From the NCBI RefSeq assembly GCF_002355655.1, contig NZ_AP017569.1, positions 992,001 to 1,056,000 of the forward strand: a DNA stretch of 64,000 bases. Direction: 5' to 3'. A program made the translations under genes and the position numbers. Below, piece after piece: positions 7,932 through 16,661 of this stretch. The notes below the pieces were generated by a model, which did no database searches, was not told the origin of the DNA, and saw nothing but the letters and a program-made list of their open reading frames with translations. The stretch comes from Halorubrum trapanicum. GTDB lineage: Archaea; Halobacteriota; Halobacteria; Halobacteriales; Haloferacaceae. How positions within the stretch are numbered: the first letter of the stretch is position 1; every line of letters begins with the position of its first letter.

Positions 7932-9782
7932 ATGCGACAGTACGACATCGAACGCTACCTCAACGTCCGGAACGCGGGCGGCGCCGACCTCGGTCCCGAC
8001 GGCCGGCTGTCCTTCCTCCTCGACACGACCGGGACGGGCCAGGTGTGGTCGGTCCGCGAGCCGGAGTCGTGGCCCGAACAGCACACCTTCTTCGAGGAGT
8101 CCGTCTCCTTCGTCGACTCCTCGCCGGAGCGCTCCGAGGCCGTCTTCGGCATGGACGAGGGGGGCAACGAGCGCGCGCAGCTGTACCGGCTCGACTACGA
8201 GTCGGGCGCGATCACGAACCTGACCGACATGCCCGAGGCGAAACACCGATGGGGCGGCTGGGACTCGACGGGCGACCGGTTCGCGTTCGCGTCGAACCGC
8301 CGCGACGAGGCCGTCTTCGACGTGTACGTCCAGGGCCGCGACGAGACCGGCGACGACGCCGAACTCGTGTACGAGGGGGACGGCTGGCTCTCGGTGGCCG
8401 GCTGGTCGCCGAGCGACGACCGGCTGATCGTCCACGAGGCGCGCTCCTCGTTCGACCACGACGTGTACACCCTCGATCTGTCGACCGGCGACCTCACCCA
8501 CCACACGCCCCACGAGGGCGACGTGCGCTACTCCGGCCCGGAGTGGGGCCCCGACGGCGAGGGAATATACCTCGTCACCGACCGCGACACGGACACCCTC
8601 CGGTTAGAGCGGCTCGACCTGGCGACCGACGAGTTCGACGTCGTCGCCGACGGCGGCGAGTGGAACGTCGACGGCGTCGCGATAGACGACGAGTCCCGCC
8701 GGCTCGTCTACTCCCGGAACGTCGACGGCTACACCGAGCTCACCGCCGGCGAACTCGTCGCGCCCGACCGGATCGACGAGTTCCCGGAACCGGACCTCCC
8801 GGACGGCGTCGCGGGCGGCGTGAGCTTCGGCCCCGACGGCGACCGGTTCGCGGTGACGGCGACGGGCAGCACGCACAACGCGAACGTCTACGTGGTCGAC
8901 GCGACCACGGGCGAGGCCGAGCGCTGGACGCGCGCCTCGACGGCGGGCATCCCCCCGGACACGTTCGTCGAGCGCGAGCTGGTTCACTATCCCACCTTCG
9001 ACGTCGACGAACGACGTTCGTCGGCCAGCGAGACGTCGTCTCGCGCTGGTCGAGAGATCCCCGCGTTCTTCTCCGTGCCCGAGACCGAGCCGCCGGAGTC
9101 GGGCTACCCGGTCGTGGTCGACATCCACGGGGGGCCGGAGTCGCAGCGGCGGCCCTCCTTCGCCTCGGTCACGCAGTACCTCCTGAACAACGGGTACGCG
9201 GTCTTCGAGCCCAACGTCCGCGGCTCCTCGGGCTACGGGAAGGCGTACTCCGGGCTCGACGACGTAGAGAACCGGATGGACTCGGTGAAGGACATCCGGG
9301 AGGGGGTCGGCTGGCTCCACGACCACCCCGAGGTCGACCCCGACCGCGTCGTCGCGATGGGCGGCTCCTACGGCGGCTTCATGGTGCTCGCGTCGCTGAC
9401 CGAGTACCCGGAGCTGTGGGCCGCCGGCGTCGACATCGTCGGCATCGCGAACTTCGTCACGTTCTTGGAGAACACCGGCGACTGGCGGCGCTCGCTGCGC
9501 GAGGCCGAGTACGGCTCGCTCGACGAGGACCGCGAGTTCTTGGAGTCCGTCTCGCCGATCAACAACATCGAACGGATCGAGGCCCCCCTCTTCGTCCTCC
9601 ACGGCGAGAACGACCCGCGGGTGCCCGTCGGCGAGGCCGAACAGATCGTCGAGGAGGCGCGCGAACAGGGCGTCCCCGTCCGGAAGCTGATCTTCGACGA
9701 CGAGGGGCACGGGTTCGCGAAGCTCGACAACCGGATCGAGGCGTACCGCGAGATCGTCGACTTCCTCGCCGAACACGTCTGA
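7932..9782 (+). CDS. S9 family prolyl oligopeptidase-like peptidase
   Basis: A 616-residue serine peptidase of the acylaminoacyl peptidase/dipeptidyl-peptidase class. The first 370 residues are WD40-like beta-propeller repeats (for example WGPDGEGIYLVTDRD, FGPDGDRFAVT). The C-terminal alpha/beta hydrolase domain carries GGSYGG with nucleophile Ser479, Asp561 in HGENDPRVP and His593 in DEGHGF. No signal peptide is seen, so it is cytoplasmic and probably trims peptides. A short segment at about residues 358-374, encoded by 9005-9060, is made of palindromic DNA and looks inserted. The ATG at 7932 precedes the conserved MRQYDIERYLN start. Confidence 0.92.
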   Translation: MRQYDIERYLNVRNAGGADLGPDGRLSFLLDTTGTGQVWSVREPESWPEQHTFFEESVSFVDSSPERSEAVFGMDEGGNERAQLYRLDYESGAITNLTDMPEAKHRWGGWDSTGDRFAFASNRRDEAVFDVYVQGRDETGDDAELVYEGDGWLSVAGWSPSDDRLIVHEARSSFDHDVYTLDLSTGDLTHHTPHEGDVRYSGPEWGPDGEGIYLVTDRDTDTLRLERLDLATDEFDVVADGGEWNVDGVAIDDESRRLVYSRNVDGYTELTAGELVAPDRIDEFPEPDLPDGVAGGVSFGPDGDRFAVTATGSTHNANVYVVDATTGEAERWTRASTAGIPPDTFVERELVHYPTFDVDERRSSASETSSRAGREIPAFFSVPETEPPESGYPVVVDIHGGPESQRRPSFASVTQYLLNNGYAVFEPNVRGSSGYGKAYSGLDDVENRMDSVKDIREGVGWLHDHPEVDPDRVVAMGGSYGGFMVLASLTEYPELWAAGVDIVGIANFVTFLENTGDWRRSLREAEYGSLDEDREFLESVSPINNIERIEAPLFVLHGENDPRVPVGEAEQIVEEAREQGVPVRKLIFDDEGHGFAKLDNRIEAYREIVDFLAEHV

Positions 9783-9892
9783 GACGAGGAGTTCGGTCGG
9801 AGGCTCGAATCTGACTGAACGGTCACAGTTCTTTATTTATAACTGAGAGAGCGCAGTGCGGCGGCGGATATCTTCAAACCCCTACTCAGCCG

Positions 9893-10203
9893 TTTATAAA
9901 TAGATAACAGTGGCTCGGCGGCGACCACCGCCAAAGCCCCAGCCGTGAGACCGCAGTACGCTCGTTGCGCGCTTCAGTCGCTCACTCCGTTCGCTCCTTC
10001 CAGTGCTTACGTCGCCTACTGCGGTCTCACGGCTGCCCCTTTGAGTCCCACCACGCCCGCACAGCAACCGCACCTCACACCTCCCCAGCCTCGTCGGCCT
10101 CCCTCCGCTTCGCTCCGGTCGGCCGACTCCCTCGCGCGTGCTGCTTCGCGGCCGCCGAGGGCGGCCACTCGCAGGCACGCGCCACCGCATCGTTTATTTA
10201 AAA
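9893..10203 (-). repeat. Structured repeat copy B (candidate RNA)
   Basis: A minus-oriented copy lies between convergent genes. Stem III is a perfect 19-bp inverted repeat (9940-9958 with 10017-10035) whose inner half differs completely from copy A, yet pairing is kept. On the minus strand stem I has GCGCGTGC/GCACGCGC around GTGGCCGCC/GGCGGCCGC with one U.G, and tandem GA. Stem II is GTCGGCC/GGCCGAC. TTTATAAATAG marks the right end (9893-9903) and TTTATTTAAA the left end (10193-10202). Confidence 0.85.
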
Positions 10204-10217
10204 GAGGCGTCGCTCGC

Positions 10218-11048
10218 TTACCAGTCCGGCCCGAAGTCGGGGTTGAGCTGGCGGTCGGTGCGGCCGAGGGAGTCGATCGCCGCGACGTCCTCGTCGTCGA
10301 GCCGGAGGTCGACGCTCGCGAGGTTGTCGCGGATGTGGTCGATCCCGGTCGCCTTCGGAATGGCGGTGACGCCCTTCTCGCGGAGCCACGCGAGGCTCAC
10401 CTGCGCGGCGCTGACGCCGTGCTTCTCCGCGATGTCGACGATCGCGGGGTCGTCGAGGATCTCCCCGCGGGCGAGCGGCGAGTAGGCGACGAGTTCCACG
10501 TCGTTGGCGTCGGCGTACTCGCGCAGCTCCTCCTGGCGGAGCAGCGGGTGCATCTCGACCTGATTCGCGAACGGCGCCTCGCCGAGCGCGTCCGCCGCGG
10601 CGTCGAGGTGATGCGGCTCGAAGTTGGAGACGCCGATGCGGTCGATGAGGCCGTCGTCGCGCAGCTCGGCGAACGCCGGCAGCGTCTCCTCGGGCTCGTA
10701 CTCCCCGGCCGGCCAGTGGACGTACATGAGGTCGACCGCGTCGACGCCGAGCTTGTCGAGGCTCTCGCGGGTCGAGGAGACTACGTCCTCGGGCGAGAGC
10801 TCGTCGATCCACACCTTCGACGCGAGGAAGATCTCGTCGCGGTCGACGTCGCTCTCCGCGATCCCCTCGCCGACGGCCGCCTCGTTGCCGTAGATCTGGG
10901 CGGTGTCGACGTGTCGGTAGCCGGCGTCAAGCGCGTTCGCGACCGACTCGGTACACTGCGCCGGGTCGTCGTTCTCCCACGTTCCGAGCCCGAGGACGGG
11001 CATTCCGTTGCGGGTCGGTACCGCGGGGTGCTGCTGTTGGTCGGTCAT
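10218..11048 (-). CDS. Aldo/keto reductase
   Basis: A 276-residue NAD(P)H-dependent oxidoreductase of the (beta/alpha)8 AKR superfamily. The catalytic tetrad is visible: Asp48 and Tyr53 in HVDTAQIYGN, Lys78 in FLASKVW and His111 in MYVHWP. The sequence resembles the 2,5-diketo-gluconate reductase/AKR5-like group, with GVSNFEPHHL and a C-terminal IPKAT cofactor-binding motif. The substrate cannot be assigned. The ATG at 11048 is preferred to a GTG one codon upstream. The gene lies next to repeat copy B. Confidence 0.92.
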   Translation of the reverse strand: MTDQQQHPAVPTRNGMPVLGLGTWENDDPAQCTESVANALDAGYRHVDTAQIYGNEAAVGEGIAESDVDRDEIFLASKVWIDELSPEDVVSSTRESLDKLGVDAVDLMYVHWPAGEYEPEETLPAFAELRDDGLIDRIGVSNFEPHHLDAAADALGEAPFANQVEMHPLLRQEELREYADANDVELVAYSPLARGEILDDPAIVDIAEKHGVSAAQVSLAWLREKGVTAIPKATGIDHIRDNLASVDLRLDDEDVAAIDSLGRTDRQLNPDFGPDW

Positions 11049-11181
11049 CACTCCCGTCTACTCGCGTGAGCCGAAAATCGCTTGCGGTAGGGGCGGACGC
11101 GGCCGGGTCGCGCGGGACGGGCCGGAGCGGAGCGACACCGGGGAGCGAGCGCGGGCCGCGGGGCGGCGCCGAGCGACGCGA

Positions 11182-11631
11182 TCACTCGACCTCGTCGACG
11201 AGCACGAGCATGTACCCGACGACGGCGAGGTCGATCGCGAGCGAGACGGCGGGCGCGGCGACGCCGTCGCCGGCGCGGAGCGCGAACAGGACCTGCCCCG
11301 CCGCCAGCATGGCGGCGACACCGAAGAACAGCGCCGTAAGCCCGATCGCCCGCGGTCGGAGCCGGTAGAGGCCGATCGCCGCCCAGCACTTCACCGCGCC
11401 GATGCCGGCGACCGGGACGCCGATCAGGAAGAGCGGACCGAGGGTCATCAGCAGTCCGCTGCCGAGGTCGGCCAGTCCGCTGAACAGGCCGACCGTGGCG
11501 ACGAGGGCGACGCCGAGCCGGCGGTCGTCGGACTCCTCGCTCGTCTCGTCGTCGGAGGGCGTCGAGCGGCGGCGTCCGCGCCGCTCGGCTTCGCCGAGGG
11601 GCATGTCGGGGGCCAGCGCGGGCGACGACAT
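11182..11631 (-). CDS. Small predicted membrane protein
   Basis: A 149-residue protein with an acidic, Ser/Arg-rich N-terminal tail of about 38 residues. Four hydrophobic helices follow (starting around LGVALVATVG, TLGPLFLIG, AIGLTALFF and AVSLAIDLAV). I recognise no conserved catalytic motif; short four-helix proteins like this are common in haloarchaea. It sits 110 bp downstream of the copper ATPase on the same strand and could be co-transcribed, but a tandem repeat lies between them. An internal ATG about 9 codons in is an alternative start. Confidence 0.7.
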   Translation of the reverse strand: MSSPALAPDMPLGEAERRGRRRSTPSDDETSEESDDRRLGVALVATVGLFSGLADLGSGLLMTLGPLFLIGVPVAGIGAVKCWAAIGLYRLRPRAIGLTALFFGVAAMLAAGQVLFALRAGDGVAAPAVSLAIDLAVVGYMLVLVDEVE

Positions 11632-11644
11632 GTGTCTTGGGGTC

Positions 11645-11734
11645 GGCGGCGTGGCGGTTGGGGCGGGCGGCGTGGCGGTTGGGGCGGGCGGCGTGGCGGT
11701 TGGGGCGGGCGGCGTCCCGCTCGGGGTCGGCGGC
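11645..11734. repeat. 21-bp tandem repeat, three exact units plus one variant
   Basis: Three identical units of GGCGGCGTGGCGGTTGGGG plus CG occupy 11645-11707, and a diverged fourth unit reaches 11728. The array fills the gap between the copper ATPase stop and the next minus-strand gene. In the minus direction it reads C-rich. It has no obvious coding role. Confidence 0.8.
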
Positions 11735-11740
11735 GCCCGG

Positions 11741-14308
11741 CTACTCCTCGGCCAGCAGCGCCCGCGAGGAGTTCGTCACCACGAGCAGGCTCGACGCGCC
11801 CATCGCGACGGCGGCGAACAGCGGGTTGAGCAGGCCGGTCGCCGCGAGCGGGATGGCGACCGCGTTGTAGCAGAACGCCCAGCCGATGTTCCCCTTCACG
11901 CGCCGCCCGGCCGCTCGGGCGAGCTCGAAGACGGTCGCCACGGAGCCGAGGTCGTCGTCGACGATGGCCACGTCGGCGGCGTCCGCCGCCATCGCGGTGC
12001 CGCCGCCGAGCGCGATCCCGAGGTCGGCCGCGGCCAGCGCCGGCGCGTCGTTGGTTCCGTCGCCGACCATCACGGTGACGCCGCGCTCCTTCAGCCGCCC
12101 GACCGCCTCGGCCTTCCCCTCCGGCGGCACGCCGGCGAACACCGACGAGACCGCGTCGTGGTCGGCGAACAGGGTCGCCGCGCGCTCGTCGTCGCCGGTG
12201 AGGACGATCACCTCGACGCCCGACTCGTCGAGCGCGGTCACCGTCTCCTCCCAGCCGTCGCGCAGCTCGTCGCCCACCACCACGAACCCCTCGGCGGCGC
12301 CGTCGCGGCCGACCGCGACCGGGACGCGGCCCACGTCGCGCGCGTCGGCGACCGCCTCGCGGACCGCGTCGGGGACGGCCCAGCCGCGCTCGTCGAAGAG
12401 GTCCGGGTGGCCGACGACGACCTCGACGCCGTCGACGACGCCGGAGACGCCGCGGGCGTGGCTCTCGAAGGACTCGACGGCGTGAGCGTCGCCTCCCTCG
12501 CCGGTCCCGGCGTCGACGGCTTCCGCCCCGCCGTCCGCGACCGCCGGGGTCGCGCCGTCGTCGACCGCCTCGCCGGGACCGGCCTCGACCGCGTCGGTCG
12601 CCCCCCGTGCCGCCGCGATCGCCTGTCCGACCGGGTGGGCGGACCGCGATTCGAGGGCGGCCGCGAGCCGGAGCAGGTCGTCGTCGACCGCGCGGTCGAC
12701 CAGCCGCATCTCGCCGGTCGTCAGCGTCCCGGTCTTGTCGAAGACGACCGTGTCGGCGTCGCGGATCCGCTCGAAGACGGTGTCGTCGAAGACGACGATG
12801 TTGCGTTCGAGGGCGTCGCGGATCCCGGCGGCGACCGCGAGCGGGGTCGCCAGCCCGAGCGCGCACGGACACGAGACGATCAGCACCGTCAGTCCGACGA
12901 GCATCGCGTCGGTCGGGGCGCCGTCGAGCGCGAGCGACGCGCCGGCCGCGACGACCGCGATGACGAGGACCGCCGGGACGAACACCGTGGCGAGCCGGTC
13001 GGCGAGCTTCTGGACGCCGTGGTTGCCGCTCTGGAGGTCGTACACCAGCTCCGCGACGCGGTCGAGGCTGGAGGTCGCGTCCGGGCCGACCGCGACCGTG
13101 AGCGAGCCGTCCGTCACGACGGAGCCGCCGACGACCGCGTCGCCGGCGACCTTCCGGACCGGCAGCGACTCGCCGGTGACGACCGACTCGTCGACCGCGG
13201 CGTCGCCGTCGACCGCCTCGCCGTCGACCGGGACCCGCTCCCCGGCGCGCACGAGGAGCCGGTCGTCCGGTTCGAGCGCGTCGACGGCGACGGACTCCGT
13301 CTCGCCGTCACCGGTCAGCCGCCGGGCGTCGTCGACCTGGACCGCGGTGACCTCGGAGAGCAGCTCCGTCGCCCGGTCCTTCACGGAGTCCTCGTAGTGG
13401 TTCCCCACCGTGACGATGACGACGATCGCGACGGTCACGTCGTAGTATATCGAGGGCGACTCCACGAAGATCACCGCGAGCGTGCTGTAGAGGTAGGCGC
13501 TCACCGCCGCGACCGCGACGAGGAGGTCCATGTTCGGCGAGCGCGTCTTCGCGCTGACGTACGCGCCCCGCAGGATCGGCTTCCCGGTGAAGAAGAGGAC
13601 GATGGTCGTGAGGACGGCGATGACGATGAAGAAGTAGGTTCCCGAGGTCGAGGCCATCGCCTCGTTCAGGTAGTCGAGGGTCCGCTGGTTGTAGAACGGG
13701 AACGCGAAGTACGTCGGGTAGATGAGGACGATGTACTGTAGCATGACGGCCATCCCGACGAGCACGCCCGCCGCGAGCCGCGCCGTCGCCATGTTGTCCG
13801 CCTGTCGGCGCGAGAAGGCGTCGTCGCGGGCGTACGCGCTGTACCCCAGCCCGCTCACCGTCTCCGTGAGGTCGTCGACGGTGACCGCGTCGGGGTCGCG
13901 GTCGATCCGCACCGTGTCGGTGACGTAGCTCGCGCTCGCGCCGCTGACGCCGTCGGCGTCGGTCGCCACCGTCTCGATGAACGCCTCGCAGGTCGCGCAG
14001 TGCATCCCGTCGACCTCCAGGTACGTCGCCTCGTGGCCGTCGGGGACGTCGCGGTCGCCGTCGGCGTCGGCGCCCGCTCCGCCGTCGTCCTCCGCGGCGC
14101 CGCCCCGATCCCGTCGCCGCTCGCGGACCGCGTCGGCGTCCACGTCGACGTCGCCGAGCGCGCCGTACACGTCCCGGCAGCCGGTACAGCAGAACCGGTT
14201 CCCCTCCTCGTCGGTGACGTCGACGCCCTCGGTCGGGAGTTCGCAGAGGGTACAGGCGGCGGGGTCGCCGTTCCCGCCTGCGCCCGGAGACGGGGGCGCC
14301 TCGCTCAT
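11741..14308 (-). CDS. P1B-type copper-transporting ATPase (CopA/CcoI-like)
   Basis: An 855-residue heavy-metal P-type ATPase in the cytoplasmic membrane. The N-terminus has a cysteine cluster (CTLCELP, CCTGC) resembling the YHS/TRASH-type zinc motif seen in CcoI/FixI ATPases. A heavy-metal-associated domain follows with GMHCATC (Cys104, Cys107). Membrane helices include the CPC metal site (Cys480, Cys482). The phosphorylated Asp524 lies in DKTGTL, and MVGDGTNDAPAL forms the hinge. The CPC and the neighbouring TauE/SafE-like and halocyanin genes point to copper(I), perhaps export or delivery to cuproproteins. Its start is one base from the stop of the upstream gene, so they form an operon. 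Confidence 0.93.
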   Translation of the reverse strand: MSEAPPSPGAGGNGDPAACTLCELPTEGVDVTDEEGNRFCCTGCRDVYGALGDVDVDADAVRERRRDRGGAAEDDGGAGADADGDRDVPDGHEATYLEVDGMHCATCEAFIETVATDADGVSGASASYVTDTVRIDRDPDAVTVDDLTETVSGLGYSAYARDDAFSRRQADNMATARLAAGVLVGMAVMLQYIVLIYPTYFAFPFYNQRTLDYLNEAMASTSGTYFFIVIAVLTTIVLFFTGKPILRGAYVSAKTRSPNMDLLVAVAAVSAYLYSTLAVIFVESPSIYYDVTVAIVVIVTVGNHYEDSVKDRATELLSEVTAVQVDDARRLTGDGETESVAVDALEPDDRLLVRAGERVPVDGEAVDGDAAVDESVVTGESLPVRKVAGDAVVGGSVVTDGSLTVAVGPDATSSLDRVAELVYDLQSGNHGVQKLADRLATVFVPAVLVIAVVAAGASLALDGAPTDAMLVGLTVLIVSCPCALGLATPLAVAAGIRDALERNIVVFDDTVFERIRDADTVVFDKTGTLTTGEMRLVDRAVDDDLLRLAAALESRSAHPVGQAIAAARGATDAVEAGPGEAVDDGATPAVADGGAEAVDAGTGEGGDAHAVESFESHARGVSGVVDGVEVVVGHPDLFDERGWAVPDAVREAVADARDVGRVPVAVGRDGAAEGFVVVGDELRDGWEETVTALDESGVEVIVLTGDDERAATLFADHDAVSSVFAGVPPEGKAEAVGRLKERGVTVMVGDGTNDAPALAAADLGIALGGGTAMAADAADVAIVDDDLGSVATVFELARAAGRRVKGNIGWAFCYNAVAIPLAATGLLNPLFAAVAMGASSLLVVTNSSRALLAEE

Positions 14309-14309
14309 C

Positions 14310-15140
14310 TCACATTCCCCCCATCATCCCGGCGTCGAGCGGGTTCCAGAACGGGAGCCGCGGGTGCGGCACGTGGATCCCGACGGACATCAGCCCGTGC
14401 GCGAACAGCACGTAGCCGAGCGCGACGAACGCGACCCCCAACAGCCGGTGGATCCGGCGGCGGTGGACCGGGTCGACGCTCTCGATCAGGGTGCCGTACG
14501 CGAAGACGGCGGGGATCGTCCCGAGCCCGAGCGCGCCGAGCGCGACGCCGCCCGCGACCGCCGAGCCGCTCGCGAACGCGTACAGGTACGCCGGGTAGAG
14601 GATCGGACAGGGGAGTAACCCGTGGACCGCGCCGAGCGCGACGATCCCGGGGCCGTTCGCGAGCCGGTCGACGTGCCCCGTGAGCCACCCCGTGACGCGT
14701 TCGAGCCCGGGGAGGTGGACGCCGCCGGTCGCGCCGCCGAGGAGGTACCGGACCCCGACGGCGATGACGGCCGCGCCGACGAGGAGGCCGACTCCGCCGC
14801 GGACGGCCTCCGCGGCGCCCGTCAGGGTCGCGGTCGTGACGAGGACCGCGCCGCCGAGCGCGCCGAGGAGGGTCCCGATCGTCGCGTAGCTCGCCGCCCG
14901 ACCGAGGTTGAACAGCGCGTGCTGGCGGACCTCGTAGGTTGTCAGGTGCCCCTCGCGACCGGTCGGCGCGTTCGAGGCGCGCGCGGCGCCGGCCTCGCCG
15001 CCGTCGGTCCGCCCCGCGTCCATCCGGCTCGCGTACACCGTGACGAGCGGGCCGCACATCCCGATGCAGTGGGCGCCGCCGAGCAGCCCGATGGCTGCGA
15101 ACAGCAGGACGTCGGTCCCGAGGAGCGCCGAGAGGGTCAT
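14310..15140 (-). CDS. TauE/SafE-like (COG2836) membrane protein, copper-linked
   Basis: A 276-residue polytopic membrane protein. The N-terminus has GGAHCIGMCGPL, a Cys/His motif typical of COG2836 proteins that accompany CcoI-type copper ATPases in cytochrome oxidase biogenesis clusters. Around six hydrophobic segments follow, with a repeated HGLLPCPILYPAYLYA half containing a second Pro-Cys motif. The family tag sulfite exporter is based on fold; adjacency to the ATPase argues for a copper role, which is inference. The stop abuts the ATPase start (1-bp gap), indicating translational coupling. A His/Met-containing tail (GIHVPHPRLPFW, MMGGM) ends the protein. Confidence 0.8.
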   Translation of the reverse strand: MTLSALLGTDVLLFAAIGLLGGAHCIGMCGPLVTVYASRMDAGRTDGGEAGAARASNAPTGREGHLTTYEVRQHALFNLGRAASYATIGTLLGALGGAVLVTTATLTGAAEAVRGGVGLLVGAAVIAVGVRYLLGGATGGVHLPGLERVTGWLTGHVDRLANGPGIVALGAVHGLLPCPILYPAYLYAFASGSAVAGGVALGALGLGTIPAVFAYGTLIESVDPVHRRRIHRLLGVAFVALGYVLFAHGLMSVGIHVPHPRLPFWNPLDAGMMGGM

Positions 15141-15249
15141 GCGAGCCAGTCACCTCCAGTTCGAGGCGCGGGCGGAAACGGGTTTCGTCGGCCGGAGTCG
15201 GCGGGGCGGGCCGCGGTTCGTCGGGCACCGTCGAGACGGGTCACACCGA

Positions 15250-15675
15250 TCACTCCTCCACGACGACCGTCCCGTACATGCCGGCCTTTCGGTGCGGGAT
15301 ACAGACGTACTCGTGGGCACCGGGGACCGTGAAGGTGTGTTGGAAGCGGTCGCCGCTCTCCAATCTCCCGCCGAAGTCGGACTGCCACGCCGACTCCGCG
15401 GTCTCGTAGTCGTCGAAGCCGCCCGAGGCGAAGAACTCGGCCCCGTCCGGAAGCCCCCCCGCCGTCGCGGTGACCGTGTGTGCGCGGGCGCTCGTGTTCT
15501 CCCAGACGACGGTGTCGCCGACGGAGACCGTGATCTCGCGGGGCTGGTACGCGGTCGCGAGCATACCGACGTCGTAGTCCGGTTCGCCGCCGACGCCCGC
15601 GCAGCCGGCGAGGGCGACCCCGACCGCCGCGCTCCCGACGGCGCCCGTCCGCCGGAGGAACCGTCTGCGATACAT
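15250..15675 (-). CDS. Halocyanin-like blue copper lipoprotein
   Basis: A 141-residue secreted cupredoxin. The N-terminal RRRFLRRTGAVG is a twin-arginine signal ending in the lipobox LAGC, with Cys25 as the likely lipidated residue. The copper site is His66, Cys125, His128 and Met133 (CIPHRKAGM). Unlike the halocyanin at 5998 it has no C-terminal helix, so it would be lipid-anchored. It is the first structural gene of a copper cluster on this strand, 109 bp ahead of the TauE/SafE-like gene. It may accept copper or electrons, with no partner evident. Confidence 0.9.
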   Translation of the reverse strand: MYRRRFLRRTGAVGSAAVGVALAGCAGVGGEPDYDVGMLATAYQPREITVSVGDTVVWENTSARAHTVTATAGGLPDGAEFFASGGFDDYETAESAWQSDFGGRLESGDRFQHTFTVPGAHEYVCIPHRKAGMYGTVVVEE

Positions 15676-15738
15676 ACCCCATCTGGGGGCCTGAACGGTT
15701 TCAATATCGCGGTCGACCCCGCCGCGTGGGAACGGGGT

Positions 15739-16527
15739 TCATCCGCCGACGAGGTCCTCGAAGACGCGGCGCTGCGCCGCCGCGAGGTGTTCCGAGAACG
15801 TCGCGCGGGCGATGCCGATGGCGTCGGCCACCTCCGTCGCGCTCGCGCCGCGCGGGTGCTCGAAGTAGCCGAGCCGGTGGGCGGTCCGGACCACCTCGCG
15901 CTGCCGCTCCGTGAGCCGTCCGCGGTCGACGACGACCGGGTCCGAGCGGGTGTCGGCCCCGCCGGAGCTCGTGAGCCGTTCGAGTCGGACCGAGCCGCCC
16001 GTCGCCTCCAGCGCGTCGATCACGTCGCCGAGCGGGTCGGCCGCGGGCAGGGAGAGCCCGAGCCGAACGCGGTCCGGCGCCGTCCGGACCGTGACCGACG
16101 AGACGGGGTAGCCGAGAGACTCGACGGCGTCGGAGGGGAACTTCCCGGACGCTCGGCTCCGGCAGCGGTAGACGAGCTCGTCGCCCCCGTCGAAGACGAG
16201 TTCGGCGTCGACGGCGCGGTCGGCGCGGAACTGCGAGACGACCGCGTCGTCGACGCGGACGCGGTCGACGTCCTCCGCGACCGCCCCGGGCGGCAGCGCC
16301 CCCGCCACCGGCGCGGGCGTCGGGTCGCGGACCACGACCTCGACGCGGACGCCGGCCTCGTCGGACCGGCCGGGCGACCGCGGCGCGTCCGACTCGCTTC
16401 GAGCCGCGTCCGATCCGCTTCGAGCCGCGTCCGCGGAGGCGACGCCGTCGGAGCCGGAGGGGCCGGCCGGTCCGGACTCCCGGGGTTCGGGGGCGCCGGA
16501 GTCGGACGAGCGCGACCGCTGTCCCAT
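15739..16527 (-). CDS. HTH_10 (bacterio-opsin activator-type) regulator
   Basis: A 262-residue transcription regulator. The C-terminal 55 residues match the HTH_10 domain of the Bat family: LTERQREVV, GYFEHPRG, ATEVADAIGIARATFSEHL. The N-terminal part is a non-PAS sensor-like domain preceded by about 55 low-complexity residues with short Ser/Asp/Arg repeats (DAARSGSDAARSESDAPRS). It lies between the copper block on its own strand and the divergent desaturase and halorhodopsin genes, so it might control either. It lacks the PAS and GAF domains of true Bat. Its start is 134 bp from the divergent desaturase. Confidence 0.85.
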   Translation of the reverse strand: MGQRSRSSDSGAPEPRESGPAGPSGSDGVASADAARSGSDAARSESDAPRSPGRSDEAGVRVEVVVRDPTPAPVAGALPPGAVAEDVDRVRVDDAVVSQFRADRAVDAELVFDGGDELVYRCRSRASGKFPSDAVESLGYPVSSVTVRTAPDRVRLGLSLPAADPLGDVIDALEATGGSVRLERLTSSGGADTRSDPVVVDRGRLTERQREVVRTAHRLGYFEHPRGASATEVADAIGIARATFSEHLAAAQRRVFEDLVGG

Positions 16528-16661
16528 ATTCCGATCTATCGGTCGAACCCGGAAAAAAAGCGAGCCGAACGAGTACGCGTCGCGGCGGTCCGGCGGACGC
16601 CTTCATAAAGCCCCGTCGAGAGTTGGCGACGACTCACACGGCGCGAGCCCGTGGCACGCAC

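Noticed and set aside
9783-9840. tRNA-like TTCGGTCGGAGGCTCGAATCTG after the S9 peptidase
   Set aside because: No cloverleaf can be drawn: the acceptor and anticodon arms do not pair.
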